Part shown: in pieces, positions 50,412 to 62,660 of the stretch
How positions within the stretch are numbered: position 1 is the stretch's first letter
How the letters are laid out: the number at the start of each line of letters is the position of its first letter
NCBI RefSeq assembly: GCF_008831285.2
Contig: NC_045138.2
Coordinates: forward strand, 17,703,934-17,767,933
Source of the DNA: Nymphaea colorata
Taxonomy: Eukaryota; Streptophyta; Magnoliopsida; Nymphaeales; Nymphaeaceae
Length of the DNA stretch: 64,000 nucleotides
Direction: 5' to 3'
Translations under genes and position numbers: made by a program
The notes under the pieces: generated by a model
Database searches by the model: none
Told to the model about the DNA's origin: nothing
The model's input: only the letters and a program-made list of their open reading frames with translations

Positions 50412-52190
50412 TCCACACACACAAACAACATATGCACCAAAAGAAAATTAAAACCGCTTGAATTTTTATTAGTTTCAGATAAGTGACTCTAACTGGTTCA
50501 TTGCTTAATTGAGTTTTTTCAAATATTTCTGCATATTCAACATGTGTATTAGATTCATGCATATCAATTTTTAGTTGGTCTTTCACTTGTGGGTCTTACA
50601 CAATTTTCGGTATCTTTGTGGCATAGTAGGAAAGGTTCTATGTTTAGCACACCACGTGGATGTGCAGCTGAACAGAAAGGGCATTGTTGATGTGGGGGAT
50701 ATCACACTTAGCTCTATTCCCTGCTCTTTCTGGTAAGTGGACTATATGTGGTTGTGCAACTTATTTAACAAGTTTTCGCTTTCTCCGCCAGGCTTTTATT
50801 CGTGATATTCAAATTTGTGTTGTGCAAGTTCAGATGGCATATCATAACCATAAGCAACAGAAACCAGCAATTACCAATTATTCTGGAAACTTGGACACTA
50901 TGATGATTGATGAATTCACGAAAGAGCCATAAAGAATAGTACTTGTTGATATTCATAATCTTTAAGCCAGTGCCTATGCTTCTTCATTGTTCACTTCTTA
51001 TACTGAACTGATTTCGTGGGGAATATTGATATCTTCTAATAGAATAATTGACCATGTTATTGATGTATCTGCTTCTCCTGCTAGTCAATGGTTGGCTTAT
51101 GTGTAGGTGCCTTAAAGTTGTTGTCCAACTTGTGGAGAAGCAGGCAGTGGTCGAGTCTCCCTGTTATTCCATGTTACAGCTTGAAGTCATCCATCACCCA
51201 TTCATATGAGTTGACTTTATGTTTTTTTTGCTATTTCATATACATGCTGGCCTCCATCATTGGGTATCTGTAGCTGTTGTCTCACAACAAAATTGATAGG
51301 CATCTTTCTTTCATGGGTGTTATTTGTTAGACGTTTCTCATGGGCAGCTTCTCTTGATATATATTTTTCTCCCTCTTTTCTTACTGCGCGGTGAGAGGAG
51401 TGGATCAATAGACATGCACCCATATCTCTGTGTTTGTAAATACCTTGCAGTTTTTCTATATGGAATGCTTGGATGGTGTGCCCCAAGTGTTATGTTCTCG
51501 CATGGTCCTTGCTCCAAAGCCATCTCTGATAAGTTTATAAGATAGTAAGCAATTCAATGGATGTAATTTTCAAAGGTTTTTAACAAATAACAATTAATCA
51601 TTTTTATTTTGTAATATGGAAGATCAAGGACATAAAAGATCAAATGCTCACGAACTCTGTGTCTCAAGAAGTAATAAATTTATTTTTGAAAGCGTGATCA
51701 GAGCTTGAATTTTAACAAGTTAGTTGTGTTGAATCTATCTATGTCACCAGATTAAGCAAAATCATCATAAATATCAGCAATATTTTAAAATATCATGATA
51801 TCATAGAATTTCTTTTCATTTTCATACGTATATTAAATGCATTTTTTATCAGTATTTTGTAAGAAATTAGAAATTGTTTTTTATAGGCTCAGTATGTGTT
51901 TTCATTTTTTGCTTTTAAAAACTATTTTTAATTATTATCAATTTTTAAAGTTAATAAACTAATAAAAATCAATAATTTCATAAATTTTAATTATTGTTTA
52001 TTTGTTTTCTTTAATTTCCTTTTTTGATTTTTCTCAAGAAAAAATTAAAGAACTTCAAAAAAATTTTCCAAGTACCCAAGAAAGGTAATTATGATAATAG
52101 GCGATATAATTGTCTTGTAGCTTGGGACCTTTGAGGCTCACCAAAAATTAGGGGAGACCCATCACTCTCTGAGCCTCTCTCTCTCTCTCT

Positions 52191-52230
<40 letters not shown>

Positions 52231-54925
52231 CAAAAGCACACATATTTCTCTTTTAACTATGTGGATCAATATTGTTAAGTGCATTGATGCGAAGGTGAAG
52301 CAATGCAGTAGGCCTGTGAAACGACGCGTAGCGCAATGATGTATAATGATGCATAAACATCAGGATAAAAAAAATATCACGTTTATAATACTCAAAAAGA
52401 ATGTCGAAACTCAAAAGTAGAAAACATGAAAAACAAAATATATCGATATATAGTATGGTTGTCACCCCCATAGACTAATCCGGTGGAATCAATATATTAG
52501 CATGTGTTGAGGATCAAAGCCCTTTCCTAGATAAACGCGGTGGGTGTGGGCTTTGGTTCATGCTCAAGTGGTATACTCCTTTCATTCGCCCCAATGAAAA
52601 GATATTTAGAAGTCTTTTGCCCTGTGTATATGGCTTTTCTAGATATATAATTGACATATAACTCAGTTGTTGGATCCATTATTATTTAAAAATTAACTTC
52701 AAAAAAGTTAAGCAGCCATTAACATTTCCTTCACAAAAACCTTTTTTTTTAAGCTAATGCATGCATAGAGGGACTTAGCTACATGTTTATGTTTATGTAT
52801 GTTGAGCTTAGCTTAGCCTTATTGTTCTAAACCTTTTTTATTTTTTTTTATTTTTTCTTAAACCTTTTGTTTTCTTTTTTCTTTTTTTCATTCTAACCTT
52901 TTTTTTGACATGTTATATGTTTACTTAACATTTTATTTGTCCTTTGCCAATAAGGTGCATATGGGTTAACGTTTATTACTTTTGTTTTCAGAATTAATTT
53001 AAAAATTTATATTACTTTTGTAATTAAAAAATCTAAAAAATAAACAAATACAGACCTGTCCAAAAGATATGGCATGCTGTTGCTGCAAACTAATTTCACA
53101 GCAATATCAAAGAAATAAACCATTAAAATGTTTTAAAAAATATTTAAGCATTAAAAAACATTAAAACATAAAAAAGTGTTTGTGCCTGATGTGTGCTGAT
53201 GCTCCGCATCAGGCATGAACTGTGATACGCACGCATCTGGTGCTCTGCCATCACCTCCATGATGCGATGTGCTTATGGGGATGATGCGCTATATGCACAC
53301 CCATCACCATGTGATGCGTGCACATCTAATAACATTGGCCTGGATTACATAAGAAACAGGTGATTAAATTGGAAAAAGGTCCCATCCAAACTGAAGCGGG
53401 TTTTTGTTATCCTCCTAAACTTGAGCAATTTTTGTAGAAAGTTTATGTTTGTGTGCGTACACACTTGAGCTTAACATACATTAGTTAGATATTCTAGTTA
53501 GCCTTTTGGACTTCCTAATAATGATACAATTTTCTGGAATTTGATCCTGCACTTTTTGAATATCTTGATTATTAAGTTATTAACTAAGGTGTCTTTTGGT
53601 GGGTGTATATCCATGTTGCCCTTGCTTGAATAACTTGTATCGCTACCTTATTCATATTTTATAAGTCCTTTGGATATGCTTTATTCAAATCCTTATCCTT
53701 TTACAAGGAGGATTACATGTTTTGGAACATATACTTTATCTTTCTTTGGGTCATAACATATTTTCTGTGCAGTGTGCACAGGTTTTTTGCATCTTTAATT
53801 GCTAGCAATTGTGCACAACTACAAACTTATATAGGCATACATGCAAGTAGCTGATTGGCCATTGTAATTCTGTGAATCTGCGTGTGTCTCCCTCTATATA
53901 TAATAGTGTTAGCATTTTTATGCTATTGCTTATTTGCTCATAAATAGGTTTTCTGTTTGTTCAATTTTTATTCTTTTTAAAACACTTATGCTTTACAGTT
54001 TCTTCCTTGCTTCAACTCTGGGTGTTGCAGATCACCATGTCTCAATGGTTTTGACAAATAGTTGGCAATGCATGTCTCTTCAAAAGATTCTGATAATCAT
54101 GAGTGATTGGAAAAATATACTACTCAACACTCCTGCCATGGGTCTCAATTTTGAGTCCTTGCATTTGCAGTTTTTTACCAATAAAGAATTAACAAGTTAA
54201 TCCATGTTATTTGTGTTTGTGAGTTACTACTGCCCAACTTTCTGAGCACATTTTTTATAAGATCCACATACTTTTTTTCCAGTTCTGCTATGTCATTGTA
54301 CTTTGCTTGGAGACATAAGCTTGGTGTTTGATAAATTTTAGTTTTTGAAGGACTTATAACAGGCATTTATTGGCATAAATGTCAGTAGTGATAGGTTTTA
54401 GTTTTTTAAGGCATTATGACAAGCATTTATTGATAAATGTCTGTGGTATGAAGAAAAATATAAAGAAGTGATTTGTCCAAAATATATCCATGCCTGTCCT
54501 CTCGTATGTCATGTTAATGAAACAATGCTTGATTAAAGTGGGAAATCCTCACGGCCAAACATTGACATTTGATTGCACCATGTTAGAGCATACCGTATGT
54601 TTTGACTTCACACATTGATGAAGTAGTATACAGAACATTATAAGATCACAAACCAAATATAGATGTGTACATAGTATCGGATATATAATTCACAATGTAT
54701 TTGAAATGGCAATTGTTGTTGGAGGTTTGGTGTTGACTACGTCAAATTATACATGTACTCTGAACAGGTATAACTTGGTCCAAATACGTCCTCCCTTCAT
54801 TAGGCTTTGTTTTGACTCTCTAGTCTGGATGAGGAGATGACACTAATGGTTTACATTTTATAACATGGAGTTAACATTTTATTTTTTTTCTTTTCCATGT
54901 TTTCCTTCACAAATGATAACATTAG
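49700..54925. other. Intergenic, AT-rich, with repeats
   Basis: Contains a CT microsatellite (50377-50408) and a (CT)n(TA)n tract (52175-52224). A possible decayed MITE lies at about 52266-53335: the left end caatattgttaagtgcattg resembles the complement of the right end caatgttattagatgtgcac, and both flanks are rich in gatgcg words. No intact reading frame was recognised. Confidence 0.45.
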
Positions 54926-54935
54926 GATTTATATC

Positions 54936-55665
54936 ATCGTTGTAAAAGGCATACTGTATTGCGTATTGGTCAGGCTGACATATATGCCATATTGTAACGT
55001 ATCGTAAATCTTAAAATTATCTTTTAATTTATAAAAAATAGAAGAATGGAGAAAAATTGATCAAAATTCAGAAAAATAATGACAAATGTGTTCTATATAA
55101 AAAACTGATCACACAAGATTCACCATTCATGAGCCATAATATGTTAACAAGTAACAACACATTCAAAATAACTTAATAAGTATAAAGCGTGTTCACATCA
55201 CAACATATAATTCTTTTCTGCCAAAATAATAACTGAAAATATGTTTGTGAATATCATGAATCCATGTTGATCATTAATCAATACATATCGGTCTCCACAC
55301 ATAAATCTTCCTTCAAACTGGCTGTATTCTCTTTCAATTTGATTATCACTCATTTGAGCAAGTTCTCTCAAAAACCTACAAAGGCTCCCCCTCCAAAGCT
55401 CTAGAAGTGTTTGAAATGTGGGAGGGCAGCAAGTTGTAAAACAAAAAATTAGACAAAATGAAAAAAAAATGCCCTAGCCCCATATCATAAGTTAAGGGGT
55501 GTATCGGCCGTATTGTCTGACACGGCAGCCATATCGTAAGTTTTGGTCAACACATCACCGATATACTTAAGAAGAGTATATTGGTGGTGTATTGTATAGG
55601 TTTCTTTAACCTATATGATACATGTCGTATGACACGGGCCTGTGTGGTACAATATGGATAACACT
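54936..55665. mobile_element. TE of about 730 bp bounded by a 10-bp direct repeat, Mutator-like or unclassified
   Basis: The decamer gatttatatc occurs exactly at 54926-54935 and 55666-55675. The enclosed sequence has end regions dense in atcgtat/gtattg/acggcc words and an AT-rich middle. Inverted ends are weak (atcgttgtaaaaggcatac against agtgttatccatattgtac). A 9-10-bp duplication fits Mutator-like elements, but the poor inverted repeats leave the class open. Confidence 0.6.
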
Positions 55666-55675
55666 GATTTATATC

Positions 55676-58271
55676 CCCTTTTTTCATGAAATATTGTATT
55701 AGCATCTGTTACTGTCATACTTTGATTGCAACAGAATATAGTGAACTGGTATGCAAGTTAACAAGGTCATGAAGCAAGTGCTTTATTCATAGGAGCTTGA
55801 TAGCATTAGACTTTCTCCATAAGTATAGGTGGGAGATGTAGTTTTTGGCTTGTTGCTTTCCTGGAAATAGTTATATCTAGACAGATTGTTGAAAGCTTAT
55901 CTCCCCAGTTAAATCAGCATTTGACCATTGAAAAAGAGAAATATATGATTATATGCTGATGACATCATCTACTAAATGCAAGTTTTTGATGCTTCTGGTT
56001 GAAGTCATTTGCAATTAGCTGAGCCTTATATCTTTCATTATCCCATCAAAAATTTTTGCTTGACTTGTGTTTCATATATGGTTCTTTCCAACGAGTTTTC
56101 TTCGAGCTGTTGTGCCTGTCACTGAAAAGCGACACTGGTGAAAACAAAAACCAGGACTGGACTCAAGTATTCTTTGACATGTTTTCTCTGATTGGATCCC
56201 TCCAATCGGAATCGCTGGGAGATAGTCTCATGACCTTTTCTGATTGGATCCTTTCTGCAGGAAGAAGTTGTCCTCTTTTCTATTTTTTTGGTTACTTATT
56301 TTTCCCAATACATTTTTAGCCTTTAGGTGTGCTTGCTCCATCTGGACAGTAATTTTACTTTTGTGTCCGTTTATCTATGTATGTGTTACTTGCATAAGAT
56401 GAATGGATTTCCTCACATTCTAGAAAATTTGGACATTCTTTTCCATTTATCCTGTGCTGTTGTCTTCCTCTCCAGTTCGCTAATAATGATGTAATGAGGT
56501 GGATTATCTACTTTGTTTGACTTCCTCATAATCAGTTGAACCTTTGACCATCTCCAAACTTCATTCTTCTTGAAGCAGTCTTTTTTGTTAAACATATTTA
56601 ATGAGATCCATGTTCTCTCGGCCCTTTTTCTTTCTGCTTGAGCCTTCTGGATCAGTTTTTGCTCTGTTATTCTCCTTTTTGTTTCTGATGCTGATATCCT
56701 TGTAATTGCAAGTAGATAGACAATTAATGATCTTGCCATAAACCAAATTCAGGGTAAATATATATCCTCAATTTACTATACGCATGTTGTGTGCCTGCTA
56801 ACCTTTGGCAATGAATCCCTCTAGTATTTTACTTCTATTCATGTATGCTAAAAGCACTATGCTGTTACTTCTTACTGTTGAGGTTCTGACAGAAACTTTC
56901 TTTACTCCATTATTTACCCATGTTCCTCAGATTTCTAAACGCACCGTTAAGATTTCTAAATGCACCATTATTTATCACGAGGACATGGGAATTCAGTGTC
57001 CTCGCCTCATGTCTACTACCACTGAAGCATCCGGTGCACGTGTAGCTGGAGCTAAAATTTATAACCAATAGCCAAGCTTCTGTTCAAATCCTCGATACGA
57101 TAGCATACTTTTAGGTAGCATAAAAACCTTCAGTTTAATATTTGCAGGTGGACGTTTCAAGTCTGTAATATGCAGTTGCCATATATTGGAAAAAGGCCTT
57201 GTTTGGATCCTGGGAACTTGTAACAGAATGGGTTCTACCTTTATGGTGGTATTGATAATGACACAACGAGTTTTTCGATCTTGGCAACATCAAATTGTTT
57301 ATAAGCTTCAAACAAGTTCTCACCTTCTCCTGTTTATTTTTTATATGCAGAGTGGAAGGAGTGGCTGAACAACTTGCTCTATTTTGGAAAGCAAGCACTG
57401 GTCATTTTTTCTACATGTTCTGAATGGTGGTTATTTTGCTCCTTGAATCTTTTTTTTGTAATCTCTTGAGGTGCAGTCTCTTTTTCTGGCAAGAATTTTT
57501 CTTTCCAATAGTCATTCTCTGCAAAAAATTGATTCAGAACTTCATGGATAACGTGGTATAAGGTGGCCCATCGAAATGGCATCAACAGATGCATGGTATG
57601 GGAGAACACATTGTTCAAGAATCTGAATTCCGAATTATACTGATTTCTGAACGAGGAAACGGGGTAGATGGCTGTGCATATAACATTTAAAGCAGAGTCT
57701 TTCCTACATTCAAGTATGTTCGATGTAACACTCTGTGGAAGTATTTCACAGACGTGGCCCGCTGCCTACCACGGATCATTAGCCGACAGCAGTTCCTGTC
57801 AACTTGGCATTGTCGTGTGCTCGACACGGTGGTCAATTTTGCAAGCAGCAAAATCCGAAAGACGCACAATCACACAGTGATAATCTCGTTCTGCGGCGTC
57901 CGTTGATCATCTTGCTGGAGTGCGCTGATGGAGAAAGCAATGACATCACCGTCTGCATCGCCTTTTTTTTTTGTTTTTGCTTTTAACCGGTGGCTGTCAA
58001 AAAGTCCTTTTGGAACAGAATATATATCAGATTGTTGTATCAAACCATTTTGTGATTAATTGATTTTTGATTTCGTATTCTGATATGAGCCTCCAACTAC
58101 ATTTTCTAGTTTGTAATAGCTTCAGAAATACACGAATGGAATTTCATACAATGGCTGAAACATTTTTCTTTCCAATGTCTTTACAAGTAAAATGGAAAGG
58201 AGGGCATCGTCAACGGGCAACTTCTCTGAGGTGAGGAAAAAATGGAAATCCTATAACGTGTTCAAGTATCT
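55676..58271. other. Intergenic / 3' flank of the G-gamma gene
   Basis: AT-rich with short frames only. One frame open from stop to stop at 57691-57906 (71 codons, plus strand) has an ordinary protein-like composition but lacks a start codon and was not recognised. Confidence 0.4.
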
Positions 58272-61200
58272 TCAAAGTATCCAGCATCTGCAACCTTGTG
58301 AATCTTGGGGCCCTTCAAACCAACGGTCCCAAGCTGGGTTCGCAGGTCCAACTGTTCTGCATGACATGATCAACAAACAAGTCAGTAGGACGTTCTGAGG
58401 CTGGAGGGGAGAAAATGATAAAAGGCCGCAGAGCAACATTCTTACATAGGGAGAAAAGGGTCTGGTTTCGCTTTTACGTAAAGCAGCAACCTGAAGAGAA
58501 AAAAACAACTATACGTTTTAGGAGATATGAGGATTGTAGATGTACATGTGAAAAAAGCACAAAGGATACGTACTCTTGACATGCGATGGAAACTTTATCC
58601 GTCTTAGCTAGCTCTTCCATTTCTTTCTGAAGAAGAAAAACCGGCAGTAAGCTAACTTTCAACATTTGAAACAAAAGAGTACGAATAATTCTAGAGCATT
58701 GTCCAACAGCGGGAATTGACAAGCACTAGTTCTCGAGTACAATGACCGATCGATTGCATATTGTTCAACAGAAGGGATTGAGAAGAAACCGTGAGGAACA
58801 ACATCAAGTGAACAACAAAATTTGACCCTTGCAATTGTTAATTGTGGAATAATATGGGGGCAAAATGTGCAGCTTAAATCACGCTGGTAATGAATTTCCA
58901 AGCGGCAGCTTCACTGAATCACACGAAATGCAAATAAAGCACGTCCAGACAAGGTGTAGATCCTTCATTGTGCAATACCATGATCGAAATAATTTAACTT
59001 AACCGCCCCTTTTCCAAAGAAAAATGGTAATTGGTAAGTTAACGTGCTCAGCTGTATGTGGTCCATTATCATAGAAGTGCATGTACCGAATACCGATGTT
59101 TACAGATGACAATAATGTCATTTGAGTCAATCATAAAAGTGCAAGTATTGATGTTTATAAATCACAACAATGCTATCTGAGTAGCATTCAGATGAAATAT
59201 GAATATCCTAGGTAACATGGAAGACCTCATACCGATGTTTGCAAGTCACAACAATGTCCCTCCTGTACTGCTATCGAGCATCCCTGGTACAGATGAGTCT
59301 CAAATTGAAGACCATTTTATCCACGTCACAAATCACCCAAATGAAGTCTATATCAGGCATAATGGTTAGCCAAATATATACGTCCAACACCATTATTTGC
59401 ATGCTGGTATTTTTACTAATTCGATTTCCAAGAATCTCCATTTAGGAATTTCTTAGCAGAGTATACTCAAAGAAAGAGATCTGCATGACTAAAAATTGCC
59501 CATGTGATGATGGAGGGAGAAACAAATATATAAACTTTACATGACATAAATGTGAAAAATCCTATCTGAAAAGGCAAAATATCTTATAAACAGATCATGC
59601 ATAACAAAGCCACTGATATTCTACTGCATCTTTGCAAACCCTGCCAAATCTCACTGTAACAAAAGGATTGTCATCATATGCATGTGCGCTCCTATGTCTT
59701 ATGAACACCTCATGTAATCTATAAAAGACAGCACAGTTCTACATCTTCAAACAACTGCAGGCAACACGCACTATATGCAGCTTTAACCATTATCTATGGG
59801 CTGTTTCATAGCTCCAGCTTAAAAATCAGGTCCTTCATCCTAAACTTGTATCAGGGTCATAAGCTTGCAGAAATTAAACGTTGGACATGGTTCACACAAA
59901 TACCTGAAGGACTCTAATGGCTCATGCACTTCTCTGGAGAACTTTTCAACATCAATTACTGAGTTTCATGTCATTTACTAATTCACTTTCATTTCTTTAT
60001 CACAGACAACATCCTTCCTCCATGCCTCACAAGTGTCACACTCCACATTTCTATTAGTGTTCTCTTGCTTATACTCTACACATTATTTTCCATAACTAAT
60101 TTTTGACTCTGGTTGTGTGCTGAACTGTTATCCTTTATATGTTAGTGGACCTGGGATCTACCTAGAAGAGTTAGTCATATGCAACAGTGCGGTGAAGCAA
60201 CACATTACCGTGGAGGAAAGTGAACTTAATGGGTTGAATTTAAGGGGAAAAAGTGAACATAATCATGAACATAGAAATTCACTGGCCATGATTCTCAAAC
60301 AATATTTTTTGCTCGAGTGAATTTTGCACAGCACAAGCTTCTTCATCAATTTTGCATCTGGTGCAGCACCAAAAATAGACAGAATTCCTAAGAACACATG
60401 CTTTCATTGTCATCTAAAATGATCTAAAAAAGAAGTGATTCACGCTAATATGCACTTTAGATGCCTGAATCTCTAAGTCAGATAAAATGGCAATATCTAC
60501 CAAAATTGCATGTGTCACCATGTTTCCAAAAGCAGAAATGCACTAATGGATGAATTTTATTCCAGCCGCTTGTTCACACATGCACGCATATAGGTCTATT
60601 CATGGATTCATCATCTTGCAGACTGTGATTTCTACAGATCAACCATTCTCAAGTCTCATACATGAAGAATAGCTCCATTAACCATTATCCATTCTGTGGA
60701 TAATAACCTAATGAAATAACAAGTCGTCGGTGACTACTTCTCATAAATATCTAACAACTATCAGTTGCATCTCATATTCTCTACATGTATACATGAGCAT
60801 CCTCATGCACACATTTATAGGTTCTTTTGTTCATTGCCTAATGTAGTTCAGGCTACCTGCAGGAAGCTACTTATGTAGCTGAATTTATTCTGGTTATGGA
60901 TAAAACCTGGAGAACTTTCTAATTAATATTGGGGTAGTGGGGAAAGAAACACCTAAATTGTCTTGCTTGTAATGATGGAGGCAACTCTAACGTCATAAAT
61001 AGATCATATCAAAGTTTCTTTATTAGAAATTTTCAGGCCTTGACATAATCCTATCTATTTCAGTGTAAGAAAGGTGTTTCCAAAGACCATGCACTCACAT
61101 TCACTAAAAAGTTCTTTGGAAACTAGAACTTCACAAACTCACAAAAATCTATTATATGGTATCTCTCTAACTATGCTGACCAACCCTTCATGTAGCAATG

Positions 61201-61831
61201 CTACCAATCTACGAATAGTAAGAGAATGTAGTTTCTAATTGGTTATTTGAACAATTGATTACTGGTCAAAATGAAACTTGTCCGTCTGATATGATAAGTG
61301 GACCTGTTAAATTGCAACCAATGGAAACTTAAATTTTATACATTCTACTGAAAAGAAAAGAAAAGAAAAGAAAAGCTTGAAGCTCCTTCTATCGCATCAG
61401 GCCTAGTGAAGCTGAAGAGTCATCTTCGTCTCGTTGAATCTTGATTGCAGAGCAATCATACGCTCACATTGCAGTCAACATATTAAAACCGGGATCTAAC
61501 CAACATTTCATTTAGACACAATTCTTTATGTAAAATTTTTCCAATATTTCGTGGTCTAGCAACGATTTAACCTAAAGCTGCGACCCTTCATCTTCAATCT
61601 GTATCCCCAAAAAGAAAGGACGCGGGCACACAGGAATTCAAAGTGAGTGTGAAAAACAAGAAGCAAAAGATGGATCCAACCTAAGACACAAGACTAAAAA
61701 CTAACCTCGAGAAACCGCGCCTCTTGCTCCAGCCTCTTCAACTCGGCTTGAATCCGGTGCCTCCCCCGTGCATCCGCCACCTCGAGTAAAGCTGAAGCTT
61801 CTACCCGCAACTCAACATCTGCTGTCTGCAT
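58272..61831 (-). CDS. AGG1: Heterotrimeric G-protein gamma subunit, type A (AGG1/AGG2-like)
   Basis: Four exons, 61831-61706, 58626-58574, 58490-58446 and 58356-58272, join at GT-AG sites with matching phases (0, 2, 2) to give exactly 102 residues. G-gamma pairs with G-beta at the plasma membrane in hormone, defence and developmental signalling. Seen: a GGL-type coiled coil (RHRIQAELKRLEQEARFLEK, continuing EMEELAKTDKVSIACQE), the conserved KPDPFLP turn, the plant-specific NPAWDRWFEGP motif, and a C-terminal GCRCWIL with CaaX box CWIL. The final Leu predicts geranylgeranylation; the nearby Cys may be palmitoylated. Intron 1 is 3079 bases and holds no recognisable gene; introns 2 and 3 are 83 and 89 bases. 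The length matches Arabidopsis AGG1/AGG2 (about 98-100). AGG1 versus AGG2 cannot be decided. Confidence 0.95.
58627..61705 (-). other. Intron 1 of the G-gamma gene (3.08 kb)
   Basis: Begins GTTAG after exon 1 and ends TTCAG before exon 2. Contents: AT-rich sequence, a degenerate repetition of gatgttta.a.atcacaacaatg near 59095-59260, and an (AAAAG)n tract at about 61351-61374. No gene was recognised on either strand. Confidence 0.85.
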
Positions 61832-62660
61832 CTCCCAACCCTAGTATCTACAAAAGATTTGGAAAAAAGAAGGCAAAAAGCAAAGGAGAAAAACTAAAAA
61901 ATCCGAAGGTGGGAATTCATTGACTCATGAAGAAGACCCTTATTCTCAAGACCCGCCAGATGATTCCATGAAAAACAGAGGACTCCCCTTGAAGTTCCCT
62001 CCAGAAAGATCAAAAGAAATATGAAAAGAACTTCTCCGTTGTATATCAGAAAACCAACACCATAATTATTTAAAAGACAAGGCAAGAGATTAAGCAGTAA
62101 TAAAAGACAACCGAACTAAGTTTTTGCAAAACAGACGACGGTCTCAACAGAAGGAATGTGAATGCCCCGACACCAGTGGCAACAAAAGAATAATAAAGAC
62201 TATATTAAAGAAAAACAAAAAGAAAAAGAAGATCAACTATCGGAAAAGGGAGGAGAGGCGCAGGAAAGAGAGAGACGGCGGAGATTCTGAGATCTTCAGA
62301 AAGGGCGAGAAGAGCGACAATGGCGGAAGAGAAGGAAAAAGAGACGCGATTGAGGTGAAATGAGAAAAAAGCGTGCGAGAAAAGGTGAGGAATTTTTTGC
62401 GGGAGTTGGATAAAAGGAGGAGGAGGGGAAAGCGCAATAAAGAAAAGACCAGGGCGCAAAAAGGCGGCAGAACCTTTCTTTGGTTTCTTTACGACACACA
62501 CCCCAAGCTCTTCTCTTATTTTCAACTTGGGCTTGTCATTTTATCTAATTCGGAAAAGCGGCCTAAAGTCACAGCAGGTTGTATGCAGGGTGTCCGCTTC
62601 AAGTGGGTTTCAATGCCGTTTTCTTTATTGGTTGAGCATGCTCACTTAAAGTAGATCAAA
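61832..62660 (-). promoter_or_regulatory. 5' leader and promoter region of the G-gamma gene
   Basis: Strongly strand-asymmetric DNA (CT-rich on the minus strand) from about 62200 to 62450 is typical of a plant 5' leader. A possible acceptor ttttgtag at about 61849-61856, just 17 bases before the start codon, hints at a leader intron. No TATA box could be assigned with confidence. Confidence 0.4.

Noticed and set aside
57691-57906. 71-codon frame without a start codon
   Set aside because: Protein-like composition but no recognised family, no ATG and no clear splice partners; not called as a gene.
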